DNA of 35,182 nucleotides from Alphaproteobacteria bacterium (lineage in GTDB: Bacteria; Pseudomonadota; Alphaproteobacteria; Micavibrionales; Micavibrionaceae), in assembly GCA_002690045.1 (NCBI GenBank), contig NZDE01000017.1, forward strand, positions 1-35,182. The letters run 5' to 3'. Under the pieces are notes generated by a model, which saw only the letters and a program-made list of their open reading frames with translations, did no database searches and was not told where the DNA came from. A program made the position numbers and the translations under genes. Positions 1 through 9,068 of the stretch are shown here, one piece after another (positions within the stretch are counted from its first letter, which is position 1; each line of letters opens with the position of its first letter).

Positions 1-77
1 ACGATAAAAAACAATCGAAAAAGCTTTATTTATATAGGCTTATATTACAGGTGAAAAATAACAATGCAAGGGCAAAA

Positions 78-167
78 TGGCGGAGGAGGAGGGATTCGAA
101 CCCCCGATGGGCGTAAACCCATGCCGGTTTTCAAGACCGGTGCATTCAACCGCTCTGCCACTCCTCC
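78..167 (-). tRNA. tRNA-Ser (anticodon UGA)
   Basis: On the minus strand the acceptor stem GGAGGAG (167-161) pairs with CTCCTCC (88-82), followed by a discriminator G and an encoded CCA at 80-78. The anticodon stem CCGGT/ACCGG encloses the loop CTTGAAA, giving anticodon UGA. A long variable arm (ATGGG...CCCAT) marks a class II tRNA, and the T-arm GTTCGAATC is standard. It reads UCA-type serine codons. It stands alone, and I see no convincing intrinsic terminator in the 77 bases downstream. Confidence 0.97.
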
Positions 168-359
168 GCAGGAGATAATTGTGTCGGTTTGAATAACAAC
201 GGATGCTGTTTTACCTATAATGCGTATATGAGTAAAGACATTTTTTTACTTTTTTATTAGTTTTGCTTAATTTTTATTAATCAGTTATATTTTATGATTA
301 TTAGTTATCTATTTTTCTGATTTTATATAGTTAGTATATTTTAAGGTGGGGACCAAACA

Positions 360-1634
360 TTGCAGATCAACCAAGATAATATAGACAATTACAGTAAGAA
401 TCCGGTGAGCGCGCTTACAAAAGGCTATATTCTAGCTCTTTTAATCATCGCCGCCATGACCATTACCATACATGTTATAATGGATCGCATTTTAGTTGAA
501 CAAGACTTAGCCGCAAATATTGTGTCTAAAAGTTCAGCCGAAACCACTCAAATCCATAAGCTCGTCAATGTCGTTACTGAGTATTATTACACACGCGACG
601 AGGACCTTGTTAATGATATAGATTCAGAATTGGCCTCTTTAAAAATTATTCATAACGCATTGGTCGAAAGTTCAAAAGCAGACCAGTCCAAATCAGGCGC
701 CAGCCATGTTGTAAAAAGCATTTATTTTGAGCCCCCACATCAATTGCACAGTAAAGTAACTGAATTTATGAAGAATGTTGAGAAGTTCTCGGCAAATATA
801 AAGCATAGTGATGAAATTGATACGGCCTTGTATAGGGCGATCACAAAGCATAGCAAGCAATCCCTAACAGATGTACTAAACACTTCACTTGTACTTTACG
901 ACAACGCTTTCCTGACTAAAGTTGAAAAGTTACGCATGGTACAAATTGGTGCAATTTTAGTAATTTGCATTACACTTGTTTTAGAAGCATTCGCAATTTT
1001 TATGCCTTTAGTCGCGCGCGTTCGTCGCTATGCGGATCGTCTGCGTGAAATTTCAATGACAGATATGCTTACAGGTATTGGCAACCGCCGATATTTTGTG
1101 AAGCGTGCACAGCAGGAAATACGCCGCGCGCAGCGTCTAAATAAAGATTTGTGTTTATGCATGCTGGATATTGATCATTTCAAAGCCATTAATGATCAAC
1201 ATGGTCATGCCGCAGGGGATTACGTCCTTCGTGAATTTGTTGAAATCATTAAATCCGCAATCCGTTTAGAAGATGACCTTGCGCGCATTGGCGGCGAAGA
1301 ATTTATTTTGCTCCTGCCGGCATCAGACATAGAAAACGCGCTAATCGTTGCTGAACGTGTGCGCCAACGTCTTGAGGAACGTCCTTTCGTTCTACCTGAA
1401 ACAAACCAATCGCTGAAGATCACAGCAAGTTTTGGCCTCGCCCAAATTGACACGAGCAAAGAAGATGATGTTGAATCGGCCATAGGGCAAGCAGATGAGG
1501 CGCTTTATATGTCGAAGGAAGCAGGACGTAATAGGGTATATTATTGTTCATTCCCATATGGAGAGTTTTATGCTGCTGAACAGAAAATAGCTTCGAATGA
1601 ATCTAACAATGTTCGCGCAATCAACCCCGCATAA
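360..1634 (+). CDS. Membrane-bound GGDEF diguanylate cyclase
   Basis: The 424-residue protein makes c-di-GMP from two GTP at the inner membrane. Two membrane segments (about residues 23-41 and 194-216) flank a roughly 150-residue periplasmic sensor region that I cannot name. The GGDEF domain covers about 230-395 with an intact signature GGEEF (311-315), the metal-binding Asp near 270 (MLDIDHFK), and an allosteric I-site RLED (302-305) exactly five residues before GGEEF. It should therefore be active and feedback-inhibited by its product. There is no EAL domain. The start is TTG at 360, eight bases after a good ribosome-binding site (AAGGTGGGG, about 343-351). The next gene starts five bases after the stop, so the two are probably co-transcribed. 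The signal sensed is unknown. Confidence 0.92.
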   Translation: MQINQDNIDNYSKNPVSALTKGYILALLIIAAMTITIHVIMDRILVEQDLAANIVSKSSAETTQIHKLVNVVTEYYYTRDEDLVNDIDSELASLKIIHNALVESSKADQSKSGASHVVKSIYFEPPHQLHSKVTEFMKNVEKFSANIKHSDEIDTALYRAITKHSKQSLTDVLNTSLVLYDNAFLTKVEKLRMVQIGAILVICITLVLEAFAIFMPLVARVRRYADRLREISMTDMLTGIGNRRYFVKRAQQEIRRAQRLNKDLCLCMLDIDHFKAINDQHGHAAGDYVLREFVEIIKSAIRLEDDLARIGGEEFILLLPASDIENALIVAERVRQRLEERPFVLPETNQSLKITASFGLAQIDTSKEDDVESAIGQADEALYMSKEAGRNRVYYCSFPYGEFYAAEQKIASNESNNVRAINPA

Positions 1635-1639
1635 GTTAT

Positions 1640-2437
1640 ATGTTTTTTGTATCCTCCAAAGTTTTTTGGCTTTTAATTGCGCCCAGCAGTTTGTTGTTAT
1701 TCTGCTTTGGCTTTGCCGTACTTATGTCGGCGCTGCAGTTCAAGCGCGTTGCGCAGGCTTTCTATTTGCTCGCCACTACCGCATTCTTACTCATCGGCAC
1801 AACGCCCGCCATTGATTACGCCTTTTATTATTGGGGAAAAGGCAATCAGCCGCCAAAGAACATCAATCTTCAAGATTATGAAGGCGTTATAGTGCTTGGC
1901 GGGGCAATAGACCTTCACGAAACCGCGGCACAAAATAGACTTATTCTCAATGGAAATTACGCACGTATAACAGAATTATTGGCACTGCGTGCCAAAGCGC
2001 CATATTTAAAAGTAATTTATAGCGGCGGCAGCGGCTACCTAATAAATAAAACAGACCTACGCGAAGCTGATATCTTCAAGGATTACTTTGTAAATGAATT
2101 TAAAAGTGATTCATCAGTTATATATACAGAAAACCAAAGTAAAAACACATATGAGAATGCGCTCTACTCCCGTAACTTATATATAAGTAAATTTAGTAAA
2201 GAATGGCCAAATGTCGAACCGTGGCTTTTATTAACCTCCGCATACCATATGCCACGCGCTTATGCGGTGTTTCGTACCCAAGGGTGGAATATTACACCAT
2301 ATCCAACGCCACATATGACCAAACCAGTATTCTGGAACAGCTTCACCACAAAATTCTGGGATAACTGGATGAAAACGGATGTACTTGCCCGTGAAATTAT
2401 TGGTAGTATCGCATACAAGCTAACCGATAAAATATAA
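1640..2437 (+). CDS. DUF218 (YdcF/ElyC/SanA-family) membrane protein
   Basis: This 265-residue protein has two N-terminal membrane segments (about 8-30 and 38-56), followed by a DUF218 domain from about 81 to 250. Family signatures are visible: the opening strand VIVLGGAID (83-91), a later YSGGSG, the ENQSKNTYENA helix and LLTSAYHMPRA. In E. coli the ElyC/SanA group affects envelope integrity and lipid-carrier or peptidoglycan metabolism, but the chemistry is unsettled, so only an envelope role is inferred. It starts five bases after the diguanylate cyclase gene and ends ten bases before the lytic transglycosylase gene, which supports a shared transcript with cell-wall genes. Confidence 0.85.
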   Translation: MFFVSSKVFWLLIAPSSLLLFCFGFAVLMSALQFKRVAQAFYLLATTAFLLIGTTPAIDYAFYYWGKGNQPPKNINLQDYEGVIVLGGAIDLHETAAQNRLILNGNYARITELLALRAKAPYLKVIYSGGSGYLINKTDLREADIFKDYFVNEFKSDSSVIYTENQSKNTYENALYSRNLYISKFSKEWPNVEPWLLLTSAYHMPRAYAVFRTQGWNITPYPTPHMTKPVFWNSFTTKFWDNWMKTDVLAREIIGSIAYKLTDKI

Positions 2438-2447
2438 GTGATAATTC

Positions 2448-3437
2448 ATGTCCAGATACGCACATATACGCCTAGCAGCCTTAATTATAGGCAGTTTATG
2501 TTTCATAAACTTTTCAGCCTCAGCCGATGAGACAGCCTTCAAAAGCTGGGTAAATACAACGCTGGACGAAATGGTCGCCTCTGGCAAAATTTCTCAGCCC
2601 CGTGCTGATGTTCTTACTGCGCATGTAAGTTTTGTTCCAAGAGTTATTGAGCTTGATAAAAAGCAGCCTGAAAAGAAAATAAGCTTTGCTACATATAAAG
2701 AGCGTATTCTTAGTGCGCAGCGTATTGATAAAGGGCGCAAACTCTATCATAAACATTCTGCGCTCCTCAATGAAATCAGTGTTAAATATGGTGTGCAACC
2801 TCAATATATAATTGCCCTATGGGGGATCGAAACCAATTACGGCGGCTTCACTGGCGGGATGGATGTTTTATCTTCTCTAGCAACGCTTGCCTATGAAGGT
2901 CGCCGTGCCGCATTCTTCAAAAGTGAGTTCATTAAGGCCGTGAACATATTTCATACTTTAAACAAGGCGCCGTCTGAAATGAAGGGCAGCTGGGCTGGTG
3001 CAATGGGACAATGCCAATTTATGCCATCAAGTTATATAGCATATGCCGTTGATTATGATGGCGACGGCTACAAAGACATTTGGAACAGTCTACCAGACAC
3101 ATTTGCATCTATAGCGAACTACCTATCATCAGTAGGTTGGCGCGGTGATTTACGTTGGGGACGTGAAGTAATACTGCCAACTAACTTTGACATGTCTCTT
3201 GAAGGGCGGGACACACGCAAGCCTATATCATACTGGGCAAATAAAGGGGTCAACCTGCCCAATGGTCAGGCACTTCCTAAAGCTGACAATATAAAAGCAT
3301 CTATTGTTGTGCCTGATAAAGATGGGAGTGACGCCTATATAGTCTACGCAAATTACAACACTATTATGCATTGGAATAGGTCAACTTATTTCGCTACATC
3401 CGTTGGTTTACTTGCAGATCGTATAGCCATGCGTTAA
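2448..3437 (+). CDS. MltB-type lytic murein transglycosylase
   Basis: The 329-residue exported enzyme cleaves the MurNAc-GlcNAc bond of peptidoglycan with 1,6-anhydro product formation. A signal peptide (residues 1-26, cleavage after ASA) lacks a lipobox at the cleavage site, so it is likely soluble periplasmic, like MltB2-type enzymes. The catalytic glutamate is E128 in WGIETNYGG. Family motifs follow: GSWAGAMGQCQFMPSSY (180-196) and the acidic DYDGDGYKDIW loop (202-212), which resembles the EF-hand-like metal site of MltB. No C-terminal peptidoglycan-binding domain is present. It lies directly upstream of rlpA and dacA, a common alphaproteobacterial arrangement of cell-wall hydrolases. Confidence 0.92.
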   Translation: MSRYAHIRLAALIIGSLCFINFSASADETAFKSWVNTTLDEMVASGKISQPRADVLTAHVSFVPRVIELDKKQPEKKISFATYKERILSAQRIDKGRKLYHKHSALLNEISVKYGVQPQYIIALWGIETNYGGFTGGMDVLSSLATLAYEGRRAAFFKSEFIKAVNIFHTLNKAPSEMKGSWAGAMGQCQFMPSSYIAYAVDYDGDGYKDIWNSLPDTFASIANYLSSVGWRGDLRWGREVILPTNFDMSLEGRDTRKPISYWANKGVNLPNGQALPKADNIKASIVVPDKDGSDAYIVYANYNTIMHWNRSTYFATSVGLLADRIAMR

Positions 3438-3477
3438 TATATTAGGGTCTGAAACGTTCCGTTTGCGAGTCTCTACC

Positions 3478-4473
3478 ATGAAAAAAATTATCGGCCTAGT
3501 ATCTTTACTATTATTAACAAGTGCTTGCACAAAGGTAGAGCTTGGTTCGCATATTATTAAGCAGATAGACCCATCCGTATACGCCAAAAACAAAGGCAAC
3601 TTTAAAGTTGGTAATACTTATAAAGTTAAAGGCAAACGTTATACACCTAAAGAGACATACAGCTTCACCCAGACAGGGATTGCATCGTGGTATGGCCCCA
3701 ATTTCCATGGTAAATTAACAGCTAATGGCGAAATTTATAATCAGAACGATATAACAGCCGCCCATAAAACATTACAAATGCCATCTATTGTTCGCGTAAC
3801 GAACTTAGAAAATGGTAAGTCGATTATTGTTCGTGTGAATGACCGCGGGCCATTTGCACATAACCGTATCATAGATTTGTCAAGTCGTTCTGCCGATTTA
3901 TTAGACATCAAGCGCAAAGGCACGGCAAAAGTCCGTATCGAAGTGTTACCGGATGAAAGTCGCGAAGTGGCACGCATGGCGAAAGCAGGGCAGCCCACAC
4001 GCGGGATGGAAATTGCTTATAATAAAGGTCAGAAGGCACATAAGGCCGTTCAGACAGCAGGCTTAACACCTGAATATCAACCACGTTTAACGCCAAAGGT
4101 AAAGGCTCCGCCAGCTTCAACCTACCAAGCAGCATCTTATACACCGCCACAAACCATTACACCGCATGCATCAGGCATGTATACAACGAAACCTGTTGCG
4201 GTTGAAAACCTTGTGAAAACATATGCTGTGCAGCCGAGTAACATCTATGTGCAAACGGCGTCTTTTTCGAACAAAGTCAGTGCAGAGCGTTTTGCCTCAA
4301 CATTACAGCGTTACGGCAGCACAAAAATACGCGAGGTTGCCATTAATGGCCGAAATTATTACCGCGTAAAACTAGGGCCACTAAATGATGTTGCCCATGC
4401 CGATAGCATGCTATCCACATTAATTGCTGATGGCTATAATGATGCCTTGATTGTGGTAGACACTCAGGGTTAA
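3478..4473 (+). CDS. rlpA: RlpA-type septal lipoprotein (DPBB + SPOR)
   Basis: RlpA-family lipoproteins act at the division septum, and some cleave glycan strands lacking stem peptides. I choose the ATG at 3478 over an in-frame TTG at 3463 because it puts a canonical lipoprotein signal at the N-terminus with lipobox LTSAC (Cys17). The double-psi beta-barrel covers about residues 60-155: GIASWYGPNFHGKLTANGE, then VRVNDRGPF and IIDLSSRSADLL, all RlpA hallmarks including the catalytic-type Asp of NDRGP. A Pro- and Thr-rich linker leads to a C-terminal SPOR domain (about 255-330, beginning IYVQTASFS), which binds denuded septal peptidoglycan. The Shine-Dalgarno is weak. It lies between the transglycosylase and dacA genes. 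Confidence 0.93.
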   Translation: MKKIIGLVSLLLLTSACTKVELGSHIIKQIDPSVYAKNKGNFKVGNTYKVKGKRYTPKETYSFTQTGIASWYGPNFHGKLTANGEIYNQNDITAAHKTLQMPSIVRVTNLENGKSIIVRVNDRGPFAHNRIIDLSSRSADLLDIKRKGTAKVRIEVLPDESREVARMAKAGQPTRGMEIAYNKGQKAHKAVQTAGLTPEYQPRLTPKVKAPPASTYQAASYTPPQTITPHASGMYTTKPVAVENLVKTYAVQPSNIYVQTASFSNKVSAERFASTLQRYGSTKIREVAINGRNYYRVKLGPLNDVAHADSMLSTLIADGYNDALIVVDTQG

Positions 4474-4481
4474 AACATCTA

Positions 4482-4493
4482 GGTTATATAACC
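4482..4493. promoter_or_regulatory. 12-bp perfect palindrome between rlpA and dacA
   Basis: GGTTATATAACC is a perfect dyad lying nine bases after the rlpA stop and 36 bases before the dacA start, followed by an A-run. It could be an operator or simply a chance AT-rich palindrome. No second copy was noticed beside other genes in the window. Confidence 0.25.
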
Positions 4494-4529
4494 GAAAAAA
4501 TCATTATAGTCACGCTAGAGGTAATCTTT

Positions 4530-5690
4530 ATGGATTCGCAAAGCTTTTTGCAGAAAACTGTTTTTCTAATCATCCTAACGCTCATCGCACTTTGGACAAC
4601 TTTCGCTAATGCTTCAGCGATTAATCACACCTCGGCGAAGCATGCTTATATGATTGATTTTGATACAGGCATGGTGCTGTATCAAAAAAATGCTGAAGAA
4701 AAAATGCCAACGTCATCAATGAGTAAAGTGATGACAACAGCTATGGTATTTGATGCTCTAAAGCAAGGGCGACTATCTGTAACAGATAAATTCAAAATAT
4801 CTGAAAAAGCATGGCGCAAGGGCGGGTCAAAAATGTTCGTTAAGGTTGGTGACCTTGTTACAATTGATGACTTGCTTAACGGCATTCTTGTGCAGTCTGG
4901 TAATGATGCCACGATTGTTGTCGCAGAGGGCATGGCGGGATCAGAAAAAGCATTCGCCGAAGCTATGACCATGAAAGCGCATGAATTGGGCATGAAAAAC
5001 TCAAACTTCGTCAACGCAAGTGGCTGGCCAGAAGACGACCATTATTCCACCGCACATGACCTTGCTATAATGGCACAACATGTGATTAAGACATATCCGG
5101 AATATATGGGCTATTTCTCACGTACAGAATTCACCTATAGCAACATTACACAGAAAAACCGTAACCCATTACTTTATCGCAATATTGGTGCGGACGGCAT
5201 GAAAACTGGCCATACTGAGGTTGGTGGATACGGTTTAATTGGTACAGGGAAAACTGATGAAGGACGCCGTGTAATTTTAGTCGTTAACGGCCTAGAAAGC
5301 ATCAAAGATCGTGCTAATGAAGGCGCGCGCTTGCTTCAGTGGGGACTAAACGGTTTTGACAACATCACATTGGTCAGCGCTGGTGAAACAATTGCCAAGG
5401 CAGAGGTTGCCTTAGGCCGCCAAAGCGATGTTAGCTTAACAATTAAAGACGATATTTTTATCACTGTTCCAAAGCTAGCCAAAAGCCGCATCACAATGAA
5501 TGTCAAATATAATGGGCCACTAACCGCGCCAGTAAGCGCAGGCACGGAAGTTGGCACACTTTATGTTGATATTCCTGAGCTTGGTACAAAAGAATACCCG
5601 TTATATACGGCTGCACCAGTAGCTGAACTTGGTTTCTTCGCTCGTGCCATCGCGCATTTAAAGATGATTATAAATGGGGAAACTGTATGA
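4530..5690 (+). CDS. dacA: D-alanyl-D-alanine carboxypeptidase (PBP5/6 type)
   Basis: This low-molecular-weight penicillin-binding protein removes the terminal D-Ala from peptidoglycan pentapeptides. It is 386 residues with a signal sequence (about 1-30, cleavage near NASA). All three serine-peptidase motifs are intact: SxxK (S63-M-S-K66), SGN (123-125) and KTG (225-227). A C-terminal beta domain and a final amphipathic helix (about 365-384) are typical of the membrane anchor of PBP5. The start is supported by AGAGG ten bases upstream of the ATG. The stop overlaps the tmk start by four bases (ATGA), so translation is probably coupled. Confidence 0.95.
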   Translation: MDSQSFLQKTVFLIILTLIALWTTFANASAINHTSAKHAYMIDFDTGMVLYQKNAEEKMPTSSMSKVMTTAMVFDALKQGRLSVTDKFKISEKAWRKGGSKMFVKVGDLVTIDDLLNGILVQSGNDATIVVAEGMAGSEKAFAEAMTMKAHELGMKNSNFVNASGWPEDDHYSTAHDLAIMAQHVIKTYPEYMGYFSRTEFTYSNITQKNRNPLLYRNIGADGMKTGHTEVGGYGLIGTGKTDEGRRVILVVNGLESIKDRANEGARLLQWGLNGFDNITLVSAGETIAKAEVALGRQSDVSLTIKDDIFITVPKLAKSRITMNVKYNGPLTAPVSAGTEVGTLYVDIPELGTKEYPLYTAAPVAELGFFARAIAHLKMIINGETV

Positions 5691-6349
5691 CCGCTAAAGG
5701 CTTGTTTATAAGCTTTGAAGGCGGTGAAGGTGCAGGTAAAACCACGCAAATCAAACGCCTAAAAGAATGGCTGGAAAACCAAGGACATGATGTTGTATTA
5801 ACGCGTGAACCTGGTGGCACGCCCGAGGCTGAGAAGATCCGTGATTTACTGGTTAAGCGTGATGGCGGCAATTGGGATGGCTTAACCGAATTACTCTTGT
5901 TCTTTGCCGCACGCCGTCATCATGTTGAAACCCTTATTAAACCAGCAATAGCCGAAGGTAAAATTGTCATCTGTGACCGTTTCGCCGATTCAACCGAAGC
6001 GTATCAATGTTATGGTCATGGCGTCAGCAAAGATGTCTTCACACAAATAAAAACTATTGTCCTTGGTGAGTTCGCGCCAGACACAACATTCTTGCTCGAC
6101 GTGCCTGTTGATATTGGCCTGAAACGTTCCAAACGTGTCAACGACAGCATAGAAGTGCTAAGCGACGCTGAAATCGAAGACCGTTTTGAGCGTTTGGACA
6201 CAACCTTCCATGAAAATCTCCGCGCGGGATTCTTAGAAATTGCTGCGCAGAATGATAACCGCTTTATGGTCATTGATGCCTTAAAACCACTTGATGATAT
6301 CACAGCCGAAATTCAGCAAACTATCGAAGGGAAACTTACGCATGTTTGA
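5687..6349 (+). CDS. tmk: Thymidylate kinase
   Basis: Phosphorylates dTMP to dTDP. It is 220 residues, the usual length. The P-loop is GGEGAGKTT (12-20), followed by the TREPGGT segment (39-45) that binds dTMP and the DRF motif (97-99). It overlaps dacA by four bases and holB by eight bases. The tmk-holB pairing is very common in bacteria, linking precursor supply with the replication clamp loader. Confidence 0.97.
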   Translation: MTAKGLFISFEGGEGAGKTTQIKRLKEWLENQGHDVVLTREPGGTPEAEKIRDLLVKRDGGNWDGLTELLLFFAARRHHVETLIKPAIAEGKIVICDRFADSTEAYQCYGHGVSKDVFTQIKTIVLGEFAPDTTFLLDVPVDIGLKRSKRVNDSIEVLSDAEIEDRFERLDTTFHENLRAGFLEIAAQNDNRFMVIDALKPLDDITAEIQQTIEGKLTHV

Positions 6350-7478
6350 TGATTTTGAAATGGATGACGATAATGGCGAAGCTAACGTCGCAGATCTTGC
6401 AGCCGATGAAGCAGATATAATTCAACCGCCAAAACTGTCATCAACGCTATATTCTCACGAAGGTATCGAAAAACAGCTTTTAAGCCTCTATAACACTGAC
6501 CGTCTGCCACATGGATTAATATTTTCTGGTGCGCGTGGTATAGGTAAATGCACCTTTGCTTACCGTTTAGCGCGCTTTCTGCTCAAAAACCGTGACGAGG
6601 GCGGGGGACTATTTGGTGACGATGCCCCAAAGCAGGCCAATAGCCTTGAAATATCACGGGAAGATAACGTCTTTGCACAGCTCGCATCTGGCGCGAACCT
6701 CGACTTTAAAATTATTGAGCCTGACTTAAAGCCAAACTCACAACAAAAGCGTGATGTTATTGACGTTGCACAAATCCGTAGCTTGTCAAAATTCTTAAAA
6801 ATGAAAGCATCTCACGAAGGTGGATGGCGCGTCGCGGTTATTGATGATGCAGATTTAATGAACCGTAACGCACAAAACGCGCTGTTAAAGGTTCTTGAAG
6901 AACCGCCAAAGAAAACGGTTATCATTCTTGTCTGTCACCGTTTAGGGGCTATGCTGCCGACTATTCGTTCACGTACGCAAGTTTTTAAATTCGCGCCATT
7001 AGAAGAATCCATCATTACTGAAATGATCGAAAAGCAAAATAGCGCAATTTCGAGTGATGACCTCGACATCATATTATCTATGGCAAACGGGTCATTAGGC
7101 CGCGCACTTAATTTAGCTGAACCACAAGCTTATGAGATTTTGAGCGACTTGAAAGATACACTATCCCCGTGGCCAAAGCTAAACTGGCCTGCAATACATT
7201 TGCTTTCTGAACGCTTTGCATCAAATAAAGATGACATCACCGCCTATATATTTAAAGAATATATGTTGTGGCTATTCGCGGAGTGTATTAAAACCAAAGT
7301 GAACCGCAGCTTTGTCGGTGAAAATTGGCTAAAGGCAATGACCGCCAATTATGATTTAAAACAATTAATGACTATGCAAGATGAATTGAAACAGCACTTC
7401 ATTCGCGTTGAACAAGGCAATCTGGATCACGTCCATTTTTACCTTGGCGCATTCTTCTTGCTACCAACAGGACAATAA
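6342..7478 (+). CDS. holB: DNA polymerase III delta-prime subunit
   Basis: The clamp-loader subunit delta-prime, 378 residues from the ATG at 6342. I prefer this to an upstream in-frame ATG at 6291 that would sit deep inside tmk, because GAAGGG lies about ten bases before it and the extension looks non-conserved. An acidic N-terminal tail (1-30) precedes an AAA+ module. The nucleotide loop GARGIGKCT (63-71) is an imperfect Walker A (Cys after Lys), as expected for the delta-prime role, which does not hydrolyse ATP. The NALLKVLEEPP and PTIRSR (arginine-finger) segments are characteristic of clamp loaders. The start overlaps the tmk end by eight bases (ATGTTTGA). Confidence 0.92.
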   Translation: MFDDFEMDDDNGEANVADLAADEADIIQPPKLSSTLYSHEGIEKQLLSLYNTDRLPHGLIFSGARGIGKCTFAYRLARFLLKNRDEGGGLFGDDAPKQANSLEISREDNVFAQLASGANLDFKIIEPDLKPNSQQKRDVIDVAQIRSLSKFLKMKASHEGGWRVAVIDDADLMNRNAQNALLKVLEEPPKKTVIILVCHRLGAMLPTIRSRTQVFKFAPLEESIITEMIEKQNSAISSDDLDIILSMANGSLGRALNLAEPQAYEILSDLKDTLSPWPKLNWPAIHLLSERFASNKDDITAYIFKEYMLWLFAECIKTKVNRSFVGENWLKAMTANYDLKQLMTMQDELKQHFIRVEQGNLDHVHFYLGAFFLLPTGQ

Positions 7479-7496
7479 ACTGCAATAGAGGAAATT

Positions 7497-9068
7497 ATGG
7501 CAGAAAATAAAGGCGCTTATTACATCACAACCCCAATCTACTATGTGAACGATAAACCACATTTGGGGCATACATACACAACAGTTGCATGCGACGTATT
7601 GGCACGTTTTAAGCGCCTAGATGGTTTTGATGTAATGTTTCTAACCGGCACGGATGAACACGGCCTGAAGGTTAAACAGGCCGCGGAGAAAAAAGGTGTT
7701 ACGCCGCAGGAGCATACTGACTTCTTTGCCAAAAACTTCCGTGACCTTGCTGAAGTTATGAACATTTCTAATGATGATTTCATCCGCACTACAGAAGAAC
7801 GTCATAAAGCTGCCGCGCAAGGCCTGTGGAATAAACTGGTTGAGAAAGGTCAGATTTATAAAGACAGCTATTCAGGTTGGTACGCTGTGCGTGACGAAGC
7901 CTATTACAGCGAAGACGAACTAACCGTCACCGAAGACGGCAAACGCATAGCGCCATCTGGCGCAGAGTGTGAGTGGATGGAGGAAGAAAGCTATTTCTTC
8001 AAGCTATCTGAGTGGACAGAGCCACTATTGAAGTTCTATGAAGACCATCCAGACTTCATCATGCCACAAAGCCGTAAAAACGAAGTTATCAGCTTTGTTA
8101 AAGGTGGTCTGCGTGATTTATCCATCAGCCGTACAACATTCGACTGGGGCGTAAAAGTCCCGAATGACGAAGGCCATGTTATGTATGTGTGGATTGATGC
8201 GCTAACGAACTATATCACTGCGCTTGGCTTCCCAGATGAAAACGCTGATATGTTCCAAAAATTCTGGCCTGCTAATGTCCATATGGTTGGTAAAGACATC
8301 ATCCGTTTCCATGCTGTATATTGGCCCGCTTTCCTGATGGCAGCGGACATCGCACCGCCTAAACGCGTATTTGCGCATGGTTGGTGGACGATTGAGGGCG
8401 AGAAAATGTCTAAATCCCTCGGTAACGTTATTTCTCCTTATGATTTGATTGAAAAATACGGCGTTGATGCATCACGTTATTTCATGCTGCGTGAAGTACC
8501 ATTTGGTAATGATGGTGATTTTTCTGATGAACAAGCCGTCACACGCATAAACGCTGAACTTGCCAACGGCCTTGGCAATTTGGCGCAGCGTACGCTCTCG
8601 ATGATCTTTAAAAACTGTGATGGTACTATCCCTGAAGTAACAGACTTCACAGATGCAGATAATGGGCTATTCACTATGATCCGTGATGAACTTATTACGC
8701 ATATCCGTCGTGAATTAGATGTTCAGAAATTCCATGAAGCCTTACGTTACTTCAAAATGGCTGTTGATGCAGCTAATGCCTATATTGACGAACAAGCACC
8801 ATGGAAGCTTAAGAAAGAAGATCCTGAGCGTATGAAGGTTGTGCTCTATACGCTTGCCGAATGCATACGTTGTCTTGGCTTGGTTATTCAGCCATTCATT
8901 CCTGAAACATCAGAAAAATTGCTAGGCCAGCTAAAGATAGCTGATGATGCACGCAACTTCGATGCACTTCCTGTACCTCTGGCAGGTGGCTTAGCAATTG
9001 ATAAGCCGGAAGGTATCTTCCCTCGCATCGAAAGAAAAGACGAAGAAAAAGAAGGGCAGGCTGCGTAA
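7497..9068 (+). CDS. metG: Methionyl-tRNA synthetase
   Basis: Class I aminoacyl-tRNA synthetase charging tRNA-Met, 523 residues. The HIGH-type motif is HLGH (22-25) and the KMSKS motif is at 303-307. The connective peptide lacks the four zinc-binding cysteines of the E. coli type, so this is the short, zinc-free form common in Alphaproteobacteria. No C-terminal EMAP/tRNA-binding domain is present, also normal for this form. AGAGGAA sits just upstream of the ATG. The stop TAATG overlaps the next start by one base. Confidence 0.97.
   Translation: MAENKGAYYITTPIYYVNDKPHLGHTYTTVACDVLARFKRLDGFDVMFLTGTDEHGLKVKQAAEKKGVTPQEHTDFFAKNFRDLAEVMNISNDDFIRTTEERHKAAAQGLWNKLVEKGQIYKDSYSGWYAVRDEAYYSEDELTVTEDGKRIAPSGAECEWMEEESYFFKLSEWTEPLLKFYEDHPDFIMPQSRKNEVISFVKGGLRDLSISRTTFDWGVKVPNDEGHVMYVWIDALTNYITALGFPDENADMFQKFWPANVHMVGKDIIRFHAVYWPAFLMAADIAPPKRVFAHGWWTIEGEKMSKSLGNVISPYDLIEKYGVDASRYFMLREVPFGNDGDFSDEQAVTRINAELANGLGNLAQRTLSMIFKNCDGTIPEVTDFTDADNGLFTMIRDELITHIRRELDVQKFHEALRYFKMAVDAANAYIDEQAPWKLKKEDPERMKVVLYTLAECIRCLGLVIQPFIPETSEKLLGQLKIADDARNFDALPVPLAGGLAIDKPEGIFPRIERKDEEKEGQAA

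Noticed and set aside
267-280. TTAA-N6-TTAA upstream of the diguanylate cyclase as a CtrA site
   Set aside because: The CtrA consensus needs a seven-base spacer. The region is very AT-rich, so a near-match is expected by chance.
6528-6556. HolB Walker A with Cys after Lys as a loss of function
   Set aside because: Delta-prime subunits commonly have degenerate nucleotide loops and do not need ATP hydrolysis, so this is normal for the family.
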